Assembly (NCBI GenBank): GCA_015069135.1
Contig: SVJE01000003.1
Span: 223,148-287,147, forward strand
Direction: 5' to 3'
Length of the DNA: 64,000 nucleotides
Source: Oscillospiraceae bacterium
GTDB lineage: Bacteria > Bacillota > Clostridia > UBA1212 > SIG427
Shown here one piece after another: positions 49,709-58,195 of this stretch. Under the pieces are notes generated by a model, which made no database searches, was not told the origin of the DNA, and saw only the letters and a list, made by a program, of their open reading frames with translations. The position numbers were made by a program, and so were the translations under genes. Every line of letters begins with the position of its first letter. Position 1 is the stretch's first letter.

Positions 49709-50743
49709 ATGATTTCATTTGCCAGCGATTATATTCAAGGCGCCCATCCAAAGGTGCTTCAAAGATTGATTGAAACTAATATGGAACAACTTACAGGTTA
49801 TGGTTCTGACCCTTATTGTAATAGTGCAAAAGAGAAGATCCGGAAGGCTTGTAATTGTCCCGATGCAGATGTGTATTTTATGGTAGGAGGCACCCAAACA
49901 AACATGGTGGTGCTGGACTCAATTCTTTTACCTCATGAAGGTGTCATATCCCCGGTAACCGGCCACATTAACGGTCATGAATCAGGTGCGGTGGAGTCAA
50001 CTGGTCATAAAATTTTACAGTTGCCTGCTGTGTTAGGTAAAATTTCGGCTGAATCTGTGGAAGAGTTTGTGGCTACATTTTATGCTGACGAAAATTATGA
50101 GCACATGGTTTCTCCCGGAGCCGTGTACATTTCTCATCCAACTGAATACGGCACATTATACACAAAGGCTGAACTGGAAGCTTTAAGAAAAGTATGTGAC
50201 AAATATAATATGAAGCTATTTATGGACGGTGCAAGACTGGGATATGGTCTGGCAGGTGATAACACCGATGTTACACTTGAAACAATCTGCGAAAATTGCG
50301 ATGTATTTTACATCGGAGGTACTAAGGTCGGTGCACTTTGTGGTGAAGCTGTGGTATTTCCCAAAGGGGATATGCCAAAGCATTATTTAACAATTTCAAA
50401 ACGTCACGGTGCTTTGTTAGCTAAAGGAAGGCTACTGGGAATTCAGTTTGATGCGTTGTTTACTGATGATTTGTACTTTGAAATCGGTAAACATGCCATG
50501 GACATGGTCCATAGTATGAAACAGGTTTTTATTGATAATGGTTATGAGTTTTTCATTGACTCTCCAACGAATCAGCTTTTTGTAATTCTTGATAACGATG
50601 TTATGGAGAAGCTGAAAGAGCAGGTGATTTTTAGTTTCTGGGAAAAATATGATGCAAATCATACTGTTGTAAGGTTTGCTACAAGTTGGGGAACTACTGC
50701 AGAAGAAATTGAAAAATTAGACGAAGTCTTAAAGGCACTTTAA
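49709..50743 (+). CDS. Low-specificity L-threonine aldolase / beta-eliminating lyase family
   Basis: This PLP enzyme (344 residues) of the threonine aldolase family cleaves threonine or allo-threonine to glycine and acetaldehyde. PLP lysine K206 lies in YIGGTKVGALCGEAVV; the PLP-binding aspartate is D173 in FMDGARLG. The N-terminus SFASDYIQGAHPKVLQRL is typical of the Firmicutes group. GGAGAG lies 6 bases before the ATG. It diverges from the dehydrogenase operon; a functional link through acetaldehyde or 2-oxo acids is conceivable but unproven. A terminator overlaps its end. Confidence 0.88.
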   Translation: MISFASDYIQGAHPKVLQRLIETNMEQLTGYGSDPYCNSAKEKIRKACNCPDADVYFMVGGTQTNMVVLDSILLPHEGVISPVTGHINGHESGAVESTGHKILQLPAVLGKISAESVEEFVATFYADENYEHMVSPGAVYISHPTEYGTLYTKAELEALRKVCDKYNMKLFMDGARLGYGLAGDNTDVTLETICENCDVFYIGGTKVGALCGEAVVFPKGDMPKHYLTISKRHGALLAKGRLLGIQFDALFTDDLYFEIGKHAMDMVHSMKQVFIDNGYEFFIDSPTNQLFVILDNDVMEKLKEQVIFSFWEKYDANHTVVRFATSWGTTAEEIEKLDEVLKAL

Positions 50744-50757
50744 CAGTGCCTTTTTTG
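50731..50757 (+). terminator. Terminator overlapping the threonine aldolase stop
   Basis: AAAGGCACT (50731-50739) pairs with AGTGCCTTT (50745-50753), loop of five bases, then T-run. The stop codon lies in the loop. Confidence 0.88.
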
Positions 50758-50761
50758 TATG

Positions 50762-50791
50762 TTGAAACATCTGGAAATATTATGTTATAAT
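50762..50791 (+). promoter_or_regulatory. Promoter of the Na/phosphate symporter gene
   Basis: TTGAAA (50762-50767), an 18-base spacer and TATAAT (50786-50791). Confidence 0.7.
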
Positions 50792-50850
50792 TCAAAATGT
50801 GTACGGTAAAATAATCCGTTTCATTTGTATTAATAAAAGGAGTATTAAGC

Positions 50851-52614
50851 GTGGAATTACTTGATATTTTTAATTTGTTTTTTGGACTTGCTCTTTTCCT
50901 TTACGGAATGCATGTAATGGGTGATGGTCTTAAGAAGAGCGCTGGTAAGAGACTTAAGTCTATGCTTCAGAGTATGACTTCAAATACCTTTAAAGGTTTC
51001 TTGCTTGGTGCCGGTGTTACTGCTATTATGCAGTCATCTTCAGCGACTACCGTAATGGTTGTTGGTTTTGTAAACTCCGGACTTATGACACTTAAACAGG
51101 CGTTTGGTGTTATTCTCGGTGCTAATCTTGGTACTACAATTACAGGTTGGATTCTTGCATTAGGAAGTACAGGTGGTTCCGGTGCTTCTTTTATGGATTA
51201 TTTCTCTGCAGATACTTTTATTCCTGTTCTGGCTGTAATCGGAGTTGTTATGGTTATGTTTATGAAGAATGTAAAGCGTAATGACCTTGGTACTATTTTA
51301 ATGGGATTTGCAGTTCTTATGGCCGGGATGGACATGATGTCAGGATCTGTTGCAGGACTTAAAGAAAGTGAAGCCTTCGGTAATCTTTTTGTAATGTTCG
51401 AAAATCCTGTTTTGGGTGTTTTGGTTGGTGTGGTTGTTACTGTTATTATACAGTCATCATCTGCTTCAGTTGGTATTCTGCAGGCATTGACTATAACCGG
51501 TAAGATTTCGTATATGGCTGCAGTTCCTATTATTATGGGTCAGAATATCGGTACTTGTATTACTGCTATTCTTTCTTCAATCGGTGCATCTAAAGATGCA
51601 AAGAGAGCAGCTGTAATTCATCTTTCCTATAATGTGATTTCTACAATTCTTTTCTTGCCGATTTTCTTGTTAGTTGCTCATTTCGGAGATATTCCTGTTG
51701 TTAGAGAGATGGCAACTCCTTTGGGTATTGCTATAATAAATACAAGTTATAAAGTTATCAGTCTTATTCTGATGCCATTTGGGGATCAGTTTGTTAAACT
51801 CGCTAACTTCATAATTAAGTCTGATAAAGAAGATGATAAGACACAGCTTCTTGATGAGCGTCTTATTGCTACACCTTCAGTTGCTATAGAAAGATGTAAG
51901 ACTGTAACTGTTGCTATGGCAGAGTTAGCTGTTAGTTCTATTAAAGATGCAATCAGTCTTTTAGGCAGTTACGATGAAAAAGCAGCTCAAAAAATACATG
52001 AAGATGAAACTCTTGTTGATGAATATGAAGACAAGCTTGGTTCGTATCTTGTTAAGCTTTCTAATCAGAATATGCCTGCAAGTGACAGCTTGGAAGCTAG
52101 TAAACTTCTGCATGTATTAGGTGATTTTGAAAGAATTTCTGACCATGCTATGAATATTGCAGGTTCAGCAGAAGAAATCCATGAGAAGAAATTAGAGTTT
52201 TCAAATGAGGCAAAGCAGGAGCTTAAAATTATATCCGGTGCTGTTTGCGAAATCCTTGATATTTCTTTGGAAAGTTTTAAAAATAATGATCTTAAGATGG
52301 CATTTATGGTTGAGCCTTTGGAGCAGGTTGTTGACTATTTGAGAGATAGGCTTAAGAAACGTCATGTTAACAGATTGAGAAAGAATGAATGTACAATTGA
52401 GCTTGGTTTTGTTCTTACGGATCTTCTTACAAACCTTGAAAGAGTTTCTGACCACTGTTCTAATATAGCAGTTTGTGTCCTTGAAATTGCTCACAATGAT
52501 GATTTAGATATTCATGAATACATGAGAGGCCTTAAGAAAGAAGAAGACTCAAAGTTCAATGAATATTACGACAGATTTAAAGAAAAATATGCTTTGCCAA
52601 GCAGTCAGAAATAA
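50851..52614 (+). CDS. Na+/phosphate cotransporter with PhoU-like domain (GTG start)
   Basis: This 587-residue membrane protein has two inverted NptA/Na-Pi repeats with the signature QSSSAT and QSSSAS loops (near residues 62 and 200) and about eight hydrophobic segments to near 320. A cytosolic PhoU-like helical domain occupies about 340-560 and may sense phosphate status. GTG at 50851 follows AAAGGAG by about 8 bases. It stands alone with its own promoter and a terminator shared with the convergent MFS gene. Confidence 0.9.
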   Translation: MELLDIFNLFFGLALFLYGMHVMGDGLKKSAGKRLKSMLQSMTSNTFKGFLLGAGVTAIMQSSSATTVMVVGFVNSGLMTLKQAFGVILGANLGTTITGWILALGSTGGSGASFMDYFSADTFIPVLAVIGVVMVMFMKNVKRNDLGTILMGFAVLMAGMDMMSGSVAGLKESEAFGNLFVMFENPVLGVLVGVVVTVIIQSSSASVGILQALTITGKISYMAAVPIIMGQNIGTCITAILSSIGASKDAKRAAVIHLSYNVISTILFLPIFLLVAHFGDIPVVREMATPLGIAIINTSYKVISLILMPFGDQFVKLANFIIKSDKEDDKTQLLDERLIATPSVAIERCKTVTVAMAELAVSSIKDAISLLGSYDEKAAQKIHEDETLVDEYEDKLGSYLVKLSNQNMPASDSLEASKLLHVLGDFERISDHAMNIAGSAEEIHEKKLEFSNEAKQELKIISGAVCEILDISLESFKNNDLKMAFMVEPLEQVVDYLRDRLKKRHVNRLRKNECTIELGFVLTDLLTNLERVSDHCSNIAVCVLEIAHNDDLDIHEYMRGLKKEEDSKFNEYYDRFKEKYALPSSQK

Positions 52615-52628
52615 GTAGAGATACAATG

Positions 52629-52660
52629 AACCGCCTCGATATTGAGGCGGTTTATTTTTT
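52629..52660. terminator. Bidirectional terminator between the symporter and MFS genes
   Basis: AACCGCCTC (52629-52637) pairs with GAGGCGGTT (52644-52652) around a 6-base loop, with T-runs suited to the plus strand and weaker ones for the minus strand. Confidence 0.85.
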
Positions 52661-52665
52661 TAGAT

Positions 52666-53904
52666 TTACTTATTTTTCTTTCCTGTTTTTCGTATATGGT
52701 TATACACAAATATTCCTGCTAACGGGAATAACATTGCAACCAGCATTCCTGCTTTCATACCCAATGATTCAGGGGATAAAGATAATTGATTTGCTAAAGA
52801 AATTGCTGTAGGACTTAAACTTACTGCATCAGTAATAATTCCTATAAGCTGAGGTCCCAAAGATGCACCTAAATCACCACCTGCAGCCATCATTGCGTAG
52901 ATAAATACGCCACCGGCTGGAAAACGGTCAGAAGCTACAATTAAACTTCCCGGCCACATCATAGAAGCACAGAATCCGGTAAATGCACATGCTAATAAGC
53001 CAATAACAGGTATATTAATAATAGCAGCAGTAAAATAGCAAAGTGTTGCACCTATTGCACCTAAAAGTAGCACACGACTGATGTTTTTACCTGTTTTAGC
53101 ATAGAGTGTTCGTCCCATACCCAGGGCCAAACCAAATAATGCCACACCAAATATGTCGCCCCATACTTTAGGTATACCCAGTGCTTGTTCTAAAAAACTT
53201 GAACTCCATTGAGCCATAACCAGTTCTGTTGCACCGCCTAAAAAAATGGCAATAAAACATAACCATACACCTTTGTTTTTAAGGATTTCTAATACACCTG
53301 AAACCTTTTCCGGTGTTTCCATTTTTGGGATTTTAGTTCCTGCAAGAAGAAAGGAAGCTCCTAAAGGAACCAAAGTCAATATATATGTAAGCACTTGCCA
53401 GTAGGCAGGACCTATAAGTAACAAAAATATTGTTGCAAATATAATAACACCTACACAACCCCATGCATACATTGAATGAAGTCTGCTCATGTCTCTGTCA
53501 GGATTATCTGATGGTAGTTCTGCTATTACAGGACTTACCAGTACTTCTGCCAGACCGGCTGCTGCAGAAAATATGATTGTCCCTATAGCTAAACCTAAGT
53601 AGGTTAAATTTTTTGGCAAAATAAATGGTAATGTGGCATAAGTAATTAACCCTGCTGCTGAAATTACAGGTGTCAGTTTAACTGCTAAAGAAACATTAAA
53701 CTTGTGTGAAAAGAAAGAAAATATTAAATCTATAATCAGCTGGGTAAAAAAATTAATCAATACCAGTGAGCCAAGTAAAGAATATGAAATACCATACATT
53801 TCTTTGAATGTTAAAAAAAACAGTGGGGTAATATTAGTTACAATGGCCTGTGATATGCTTGTGGTATAACATCCGTATTTTACCAGAGTGTTGTTCTTGT
53901 TCAT
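52666..53904 (-). CDS. Major facilitator superfamily transporter, sugar-type
   Basis: The 412-residue permease has about twelve hydrophobic segments. YGISYSLLGSLVLINFFTQL and a central loop with a charged DRDMSRLHSMYAWG segment suggest the FucP-like sugar branch of the MFS, but the substrate is not evident. Its gene converges with the symporter and diverges from the branching enzyme gene. AGAGAGG precedes the ATG. Confidence 0.8.
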   Translation of the reverse strand: MNKNNTLVKYGCYTTSISQAIVTNITPLFFLTFKEMYGISYSLLGSLVLINFFTQLIIDLIFSFFSHKFNVSLAVKLTPVISAAGLITYATLPFILPKNLTYLGLAIGTIIFSAAAGLAEVLVSPVIAELPSDNPDRDMSRLHSMYAWGCVGVIIFATIFLLLIGPAYWQVLTYILTLVPLGASFLLAGTKIPKMETPEKVSGVLEILKNKGVWLCFIAIFLGGATELVMAQWSSSFLEQALGIPKVWGDIFGVALFGLALGMGRTLYAKTGKNISRVLLLGAIGATLCYFTAAIINIPVIGLLACAFTGFCASMMWPGSLIVASDRFPAGGVFIYAMMAAGGDLGASLGPQLIGIITDAVSLSPTAISLANQLSLSPESLGMKAGMLVAMLFPLAGIFVYNHIRKTGKKNK

Positions 53905-53940
53905 AATTGAACCTCTCTTGTTTTATTATTAACTGCGGGT

Positions 53941-53968
53941 ATTATATCATAAATATTTATGGTTTCAA
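53941..53968 (-). promoter_or_regulatory. Promoter of the MFS transporter gene
   Basis: On the minus strand, TTGAAA (53968-53963), a 16-base spacer and TATAAT (53946-53941). Confidence 0.6.
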
Positions 53969-54036
53969 CCCTTTATTTTACAAATAAAATAATATATAAT
54001 ATTTTTATAGACACAGTGCGATTGTGAGGTATTTTT

Positions 54037-56028
54037 ATGAGTTATAAAATATTTGAGTACGATCCTTATCTTTTACCTTATGAGAGGGATATTTTACAGA
54101 GAATGGCTAACTACGAAAATAAACGCAGGGAGTTGTTAGGTGACGGCGATTCTCTGTCTGATTTTGCCAACGGACACGAATATTTTGGATTTCATAAAAT
54201 TAAAAATGGCTGGGTGTACAGAGAATGGGCTCCAGGTGCGGACGCTGTGTACATTATGGGTGATATGAATGATTGGAATCCATTGGAACTTCAGCTTAGT
54301 CGTAAAGATAATGGTGTATTTGAAATTTTCCTGACTGGTAAAAACTCATTGTTTGACGGATGTAAGGTTAAGACAGTTGTTTATAAAGATGGTCGTAAGC
54401 TTGAAAGAATTCCTTTGTATGCCAAGAGAGTTGTTCAGGATCCGGATACTTATGTATGGACGGCTGAAATTGTTGATAAAGAACCATATAAATGGAATAA
54501 AAAGAAGTTTACTCCTGCAAAGGATTTGTTTATATATGAATGTCATATTGGAATGGCTCAGGAGAAAGAAGCTGTAGGCACTTATAACGAATTTACAGAA
54601 AATATTTTGCCAAGAATAAAGGAACTTGGCTATAACACCATTCAGATTATGGCTATTATGGAACATCCTTATTATGGTTCTTTTGGCTATCAGGTTTCAT
54701 CTTTCTTTGCGGCTTCATCCAGATTTGGTATGCCTGATGATCTTAAAAGACTTATTGATACTGCTCATTCTATGGGAATTGCTGTTTTGTTGGATGTTAT
54801 TCATTCTCATGCCGTTAAAAATACTGAAGAAGGAATTAATCAATTTGATGGTACAGACTATCAGTTTTTCCATTTAGGTAAACGTGGAGATCATCCTACA
54901 TGGGGAACAAAACTTTTCAACTATAACAAAAATGAGGTAATTCATTTTCTTTTATCTAACCTTAAATTCTGGATGACTGAATATCATTTTGATGGCTTCA
55001 GATTTGATGGTGTAACCTCCATGATTTATCACGACCATGGTCTTGGCACAGCTTTTACAGGATATGAAAAGTATTTTTCTCTTAATACTGACACAGAAGC
55101 TGTAACTTATTTGCAGCTTGCAAATGAGCTTATTAAAGAAGTTAATCCTAAAGCTATTTCAATTGCTGAAGATATGTCTGCTCTTCCCGGAATGTGTCTG
55201 CCTATTGAAGATGGTGGTGTTGGTTTTGATTACAGACTTTCTATGGGTATTCCTGATATGTGGATTAAACTCTTGAAGAAATCAAGAGATGAAGATTGGA
55301 ATATGCGTTACCTGTGGTATGAACTTACAAGCAGACGTCCTATGGAGAAATATATAGGATATGCAGAGTCTCACGACCAGGCTTTAGTTGGGGATAAGAC
55401 TATTATGTTCTGGCTGTGTGATAGTGCTATGTATACTCATATGTCCAAGCTTACACCAAGTGTGGAAATTGACAGGGGAATAGCTCTTCATAAAATGATT
55501 AGAATGATTACAATGTCTCTTGGTGGAGAAGGTTATCTTAATTTTATGGGTAATGAATTCGGTCATCCTGAGTGGATTGATTTTCCACGTGAGGGTAATG
55601 GCTGGAGTCACTATTATTGCAGAAGACAATGGCATTTAGCTGATGATAATCTTCTTAAATACGGATATCTTAATGAGTTTGACAAGGCAATGGTTGCTTT
55701 TGCTAAAGACCATAAAATATTCAAAAAAGAGCCTGTCAGTCTTTATATAGATGAAGAGGCACAGGTTTTGATTTATGAACGAAATGGTGTGGTTTTTGCT
55801 CTTAATTTCAGCCCGGTTAATTCATATCAGTCATATTTTATACGCACACCAAAGGCAGGAGAATATACACCTGTAATGTCTACTGATGAAGAAAGATTCG
55901 GTGGTTGGACCAGAATTGCTCCTATGACTTATAAGGCTAAGATTGACCTTAATCATAATGGCTGGACTGGATTTAATATGTATTTGCCGGCAAGGACGGG
56001 GGTCTGTATTTGTAAGGTAAAGAAATAG
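54037..56028 (+). CDS. glgB: 1,4-alpha-glucan branching enzyme, eukaryote-type (GH13_8-like)
   Basis: The 663-residue enzyme makes alpha-1,6 branches in glycogen. A CBM48 domain (about 55-140, YREWAPGADAVYIMGDMNDWNP) precedes the GH13 barrel. The catalytic residues are D324 (FDGFRFDGV), E378 (AEDM) and D447 (ESHDQALVG). The blocks ECHIGMAQEK, ELGYNTIQIMAIMEHPYYGSFGYQVSSFFAASSRFG and FTGYEKYF are the hallmark of the eukaryotic GH13_8 subfamily, not the bacterial GH13_9 GlgB. It is a lone gene without glgA, glgC or glgP neighbours. GTGAGG precedes the ATG. A terminator overlaps its stop. Confidence 0.9.
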   Translation: MSYKIFEYDPYLLPYERDILQRMANYENKRRELLGDGDSLSDFANGHEYFGFHKIKNGWVYREWAPGADAVYIMGDMNDWNPLELQLSRKDNGVFEIFLTGKNSLFDGCKVKTVVYKDGRKLERIPLYAKRVVQDPDTYVWTAEIVDKEPYKWNKKKFTPAKDLFIYECHIGMAQEKEAVGTYNEFTENILPRIKELGYNTIQIMAIMEHPYYGSFGYQVSSFFAASSRFGMPDDLKRLIDTAHSMGIAVLLDVIHSHAVKNTEEGINQFDGTDYQFFHLGKRGDHPTWGTKLFNYNKNEVIHFLLSNLKFWMTEYHFDGFRFDGVTSMIYHDHGLGTAFTGYEKYFSLNTDTEAVTYLQLANELIKEVNPKAISIAEDMSALPGMCLPIEDGGVGFDYRLSMGIPDMWIKLLKKSRDEDWNMRYLWYELTSRRPMEKYIGYAESHDQALVGDKTIMFWLCDSAMYTHMSKLTPSVEIDRGIALHKMIRMITMSLGGEGYLNFMGNEFGHPEWIDFPREGNGWSHYYCRRQWHLADDNLLKYGYLNEFDKAMVAFAKDHKIFKKEPVSLYIDEEAQVLIYERNGVVFALNFSPVNSYQSYFIRTPKAGEYTPVMSTDEERFGGWTRIAPMTYKAKIDLNHNGWTGFNMYLPARTGVCICKVKK

Positions 56029-56055
56029 AGAGAGGAGAAAGGTTCTCTATTTTTG
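56023..56055 (+). terminator. Terminator of the branching enzyme gene
   Basis: AAATAGAGA (56023-56031) pairs with TCTCTATTT (56044-56052) around a 12-base loop; a short T-run follows. The stem covers the stop codon. Confidence 0.7.
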
Positions 56056-56058
56056 TAA

Positions 56059-56265
56059 TCCTACCTGTTTTTTGTTTTCCAATGTAAAAGGTAGGAAAAA
56101 GCCTACCTTTTTGATTTGCTTTATATGAATAGTGTAGGCGAGATTGGGCTTTTTATGTGTTTTTTGCAGAATTTTTCTTCAAAAGCCCTAACTTTTTTAT
56201 AGAATTTGCATTAAAAGGGTAGGAAAAAACCTACCTTTTTTATTATTATTTCAAAAAAAGGTAGG
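56059..56265. repeat. Palindrome array C (between convergent branching enzyme and GH32 genes)
   Basis: Inverted repeats in order: TCCTACC 56059-56065 with GGTAGGA 56090-56096; GCCTAC 56101-56106 with GTAGGC 56134-56139; GGGCTTTT 56146-56153 with AAAAGCCC 56181-56188; a degenerate CCTAAC-type arm near 56187 with GGGTAGG 56217-56223; CCTACC 56230-56235 with GGTAGG 56260-56265, extended by T and A runs. The inner arms GGTAGG and CCTACC can also pair with each other twice across 6-base A-rich loops. The layout parallels array B with a different stem sequence. Confidence 0.75.
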
Positions 56266-56272
56266 GTATCAA

Positions 56273-57787
56273 TCATATTATTTCATCCATTTCCCAAACA
56301 ACCATATTTTTAACTTCCACATCTCCGGATCCGGCTCTTACAAATATCTTGTCGCTTTCGGGAAGTGATGGATAGGTCATGGAACATATAACAGCTCCGT
56401 TGCAGAAAACTTCAACAGTGCAGTAATCAATAAATACTCTTAAATCAAGTGTACCGCCATCGCCACAACCATTTACTGCAATTGTTTCAACTGTTCTTCC
56501 CATTTTTAACGGGTCTAAAGAAGCATCTGATGTATCTATTGTTACATAAGCTCGGTCTCTCCATGCTCTGTATCTTTGTGAAAATTTAACAGATGTTCTT
56601 TCTTTTTCGGAACGGAACACATCTAAAGTAAAGCCTGATGCTTTTGATAAATCTACATTAAGATAGATATCTAAAGCACGACCACGGGCAGGAACTTCGA
56701 ATTCTGAACCTGCTTCAACCTTGAAATTACCACTATATAATACATCTTTATGTAAAGAACCAATATCCTTAAGAGGTACTATGTAAGGTTCGTTTCTTCT
56801 GCCTAGCCACAGTTCATATACCATTGACATACAGCCTTTGCGTGGATATTCAGGATCGTCGTATCGTCCTTCACAAAGATTAAATACAATATATGCGCTG
56901 CCATCACCATTTGGAATAACAGAAGGGGCATTAAATGAACCTGCACCTGGACATTCCATGGATAATCCGCAATGATGATGTGGCTTGAATTTATGTGTAA
57001 CCTTATTATAGGTTCCGGAATAAATATGCGGTCCTGTTTCGTGACTGAAATGTAAAAGACAATACTGATCATCTTTCATATGTACAAAATAGGGACAAGC
57101 ACCATCATTGTGCATAGTAAGGAAGATGTTTTCGTCCATAAATTCCCCGATATATGTCCAGTTAACTAAGTCTTCTGAGAAGAATTGATCAATGCAAAAT
57201 CTTCTTCCTATTTCGGTTTCTCTGAAAACACCTGAAAGGGCATAGTATCCGTCTTCTTCTTTTCTTAAATGAGGATCGAATACTCTGTAAGGAGTACCTT
57301 CCTCGATTTTTATTACAGCATCATTTGTGAGCTTAGACCAATTAAGAAGGAGGGGATCCTTAGATTCTGCTATCATATTTCCAAGCTCCAAGCCATGATA
57401 CATAGCAAGAACTCTGTTATCTTCCACTAAAGCACTTCCTGAAAAACAACATTTTTCAGGATCAGGATAAATAGCAGTAGGTAAGTCTTTCCAATGCATT
57501 AAATCTTTGCTTATGGCGTGGCCCCAATGTTGACGAGGGTCAACAGGTGGATATTGCTGATAGAACATATGATAATAACCATTTTTATAGCAAAAACCAT
57601 TAGGATCATTTATATTGCCGTCTGGAGCATAAAAGTGGTATTTTGGTGTATATTTGTGATTGCGTATTTTATCACGATATGCTTTGAACTCTTTTAGTTG
57701 TTCACTGCTTTCTAAAGCCTTTAACTGTTCTTCTTCTGTTGTATCAGGCCATACAACGAAAGGCACTTTTGATACATTTATTCCCAT
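56273..57787 (-). CDS. GH32-family protein with an altered acid/base site
   Basis: The 504-residue protein has the GH32 beta-propeller and a C-terminal beta-sandwich but no signal peptide, so it is cytosolic. The nucleophile motif NDPNG is intact (D61). The RDP motif is F170-D171-P172, so its arginine is lost. Where canonical enzymes have the acid/base Glu in ECP, about 53 residues after RDP, this protein has G229-A230-C231-P232. A different ECP at 278-280 lies in the later F-x-AP block. It may be an inactive or mechanistically altered homologue of invertase/fructanase. It is the last gene of a four-gene operon. Confidence 0.85.
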   Translation of the reverse strand: MGINVSKVPFVVWPDTTEEEQLKALESSEQLKEFKAYRDKIRNHKYTPKYHFYAPDGNINDPNGFCYKNGYYHMFYQQYPPVDPRQHWGHAISKDLMHWKDLPTAIYPDPEKCCFSGSALVEDNRVLAMYHGLELGNMIAESKDPLLLNWSKLTNDAVIKIEEGTPYRVFDPHLRKEEDGYYALSGVFRETEIGRRFCIDQFFSEDLVNWTYIGEFMDENIFLTMHNDGACPYFVHMKDDQYCLLHFSHETGPHIYSGTYNKVTHKFKPHHHCGLSMECPGAGSFNAPSVIPNGDGSAYIVFNLCEGRYDDPEYPRKGCMSMVYELWLGRRNEPYIVPLKDIGSLHKDVLYSGNFKVEAGSEFEVPARGRALDIYLNVDLSKASGFTLDVFRSEKERTSVKFSQRYRAWRDRAYVTIDTSDASLDPLKMGRTVETIAVNGCGDGGTLDLRVFIDYCTVEVFCNGAVICSMTYPSLPESDKIFVRAGSGDVEVKNMVVWEMDEII

Positions 57788-57805
57788 ATCAAACCTCCGG
57801 GATAA

Positions 57806-58183
57806 TTATATTTCATCATCGCAATCTCCATCAGTCATAAATTCACGACCAACAATTCGTTTTTCTTCTCTTTGTTTTTCAACCATGTCGGAAAGCATAT
57901 TTTTGACATTTTCAGAATTTTTGATTTTAAGAATATCAAACTCAGGTGTTGATTTGTCAGCAGTACAGCAATGTATAGTTCCAAGTCCAAAAATTCTCTG
58001 TCCCAAAGGACGATTAAGTGTTAAATCCATTATTCTGTAAAGCCGAATTTCTTCTTCTTTTTTATTGAGAAAACCTGTTTCAATCATCAACTTCTCACTA
58101 GTTAATTTGTATGTAGTAAAACTTAAAGGCAACCCGAAAAGTGTACGTTTTTTGTCTTTCCAAACATATTCTATATTAGCCAT
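57806..58183 (-). CDS. Bacterial PH-domain (bPH) protein
   Basis: This 125-residue soluble protein reads as one bPH domain: IEYVWKDKKRTLFGLPLSFTTYKLTSEKLMIETG, then IRLYRIMDLTLNRPLGQRIFGLGTIHC, and a C-terminal helix with an acidic tail (DGDCDDEI). It has no membrane segments, unlike many bPH proteins (YdbS/YdbT type). The domain family is poorly understood. It lies inside the GH32/hydrolase operon, 12 bases after the hydrolase gene and 18 before the GH32 gene, so it is probably coexpressed with them. Confidence 0.8.
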   Translation of the reverse strand: MANIEYVWKDKKRTLFGLPLSFTTYKLTSEKLMIETGFLNKKEEEIRLYRIMDLTLNRPLGQRIFGLGTIHCCTADKSTPEFDILKIKNSENVKNMLSDMVEKQREEKRIVGREFMTDGDCDDEI

Positions 58184-58195
58184 TATAAATGCCTC

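Noticed and set aside
56948..56956. The ECP at residues 278-280 of the first GH32 protein as acid/base motif
   Set aside because: It is 107 residues after the DP motif instead of about 53 and sits in the block that normally reads like DFYAPQ.
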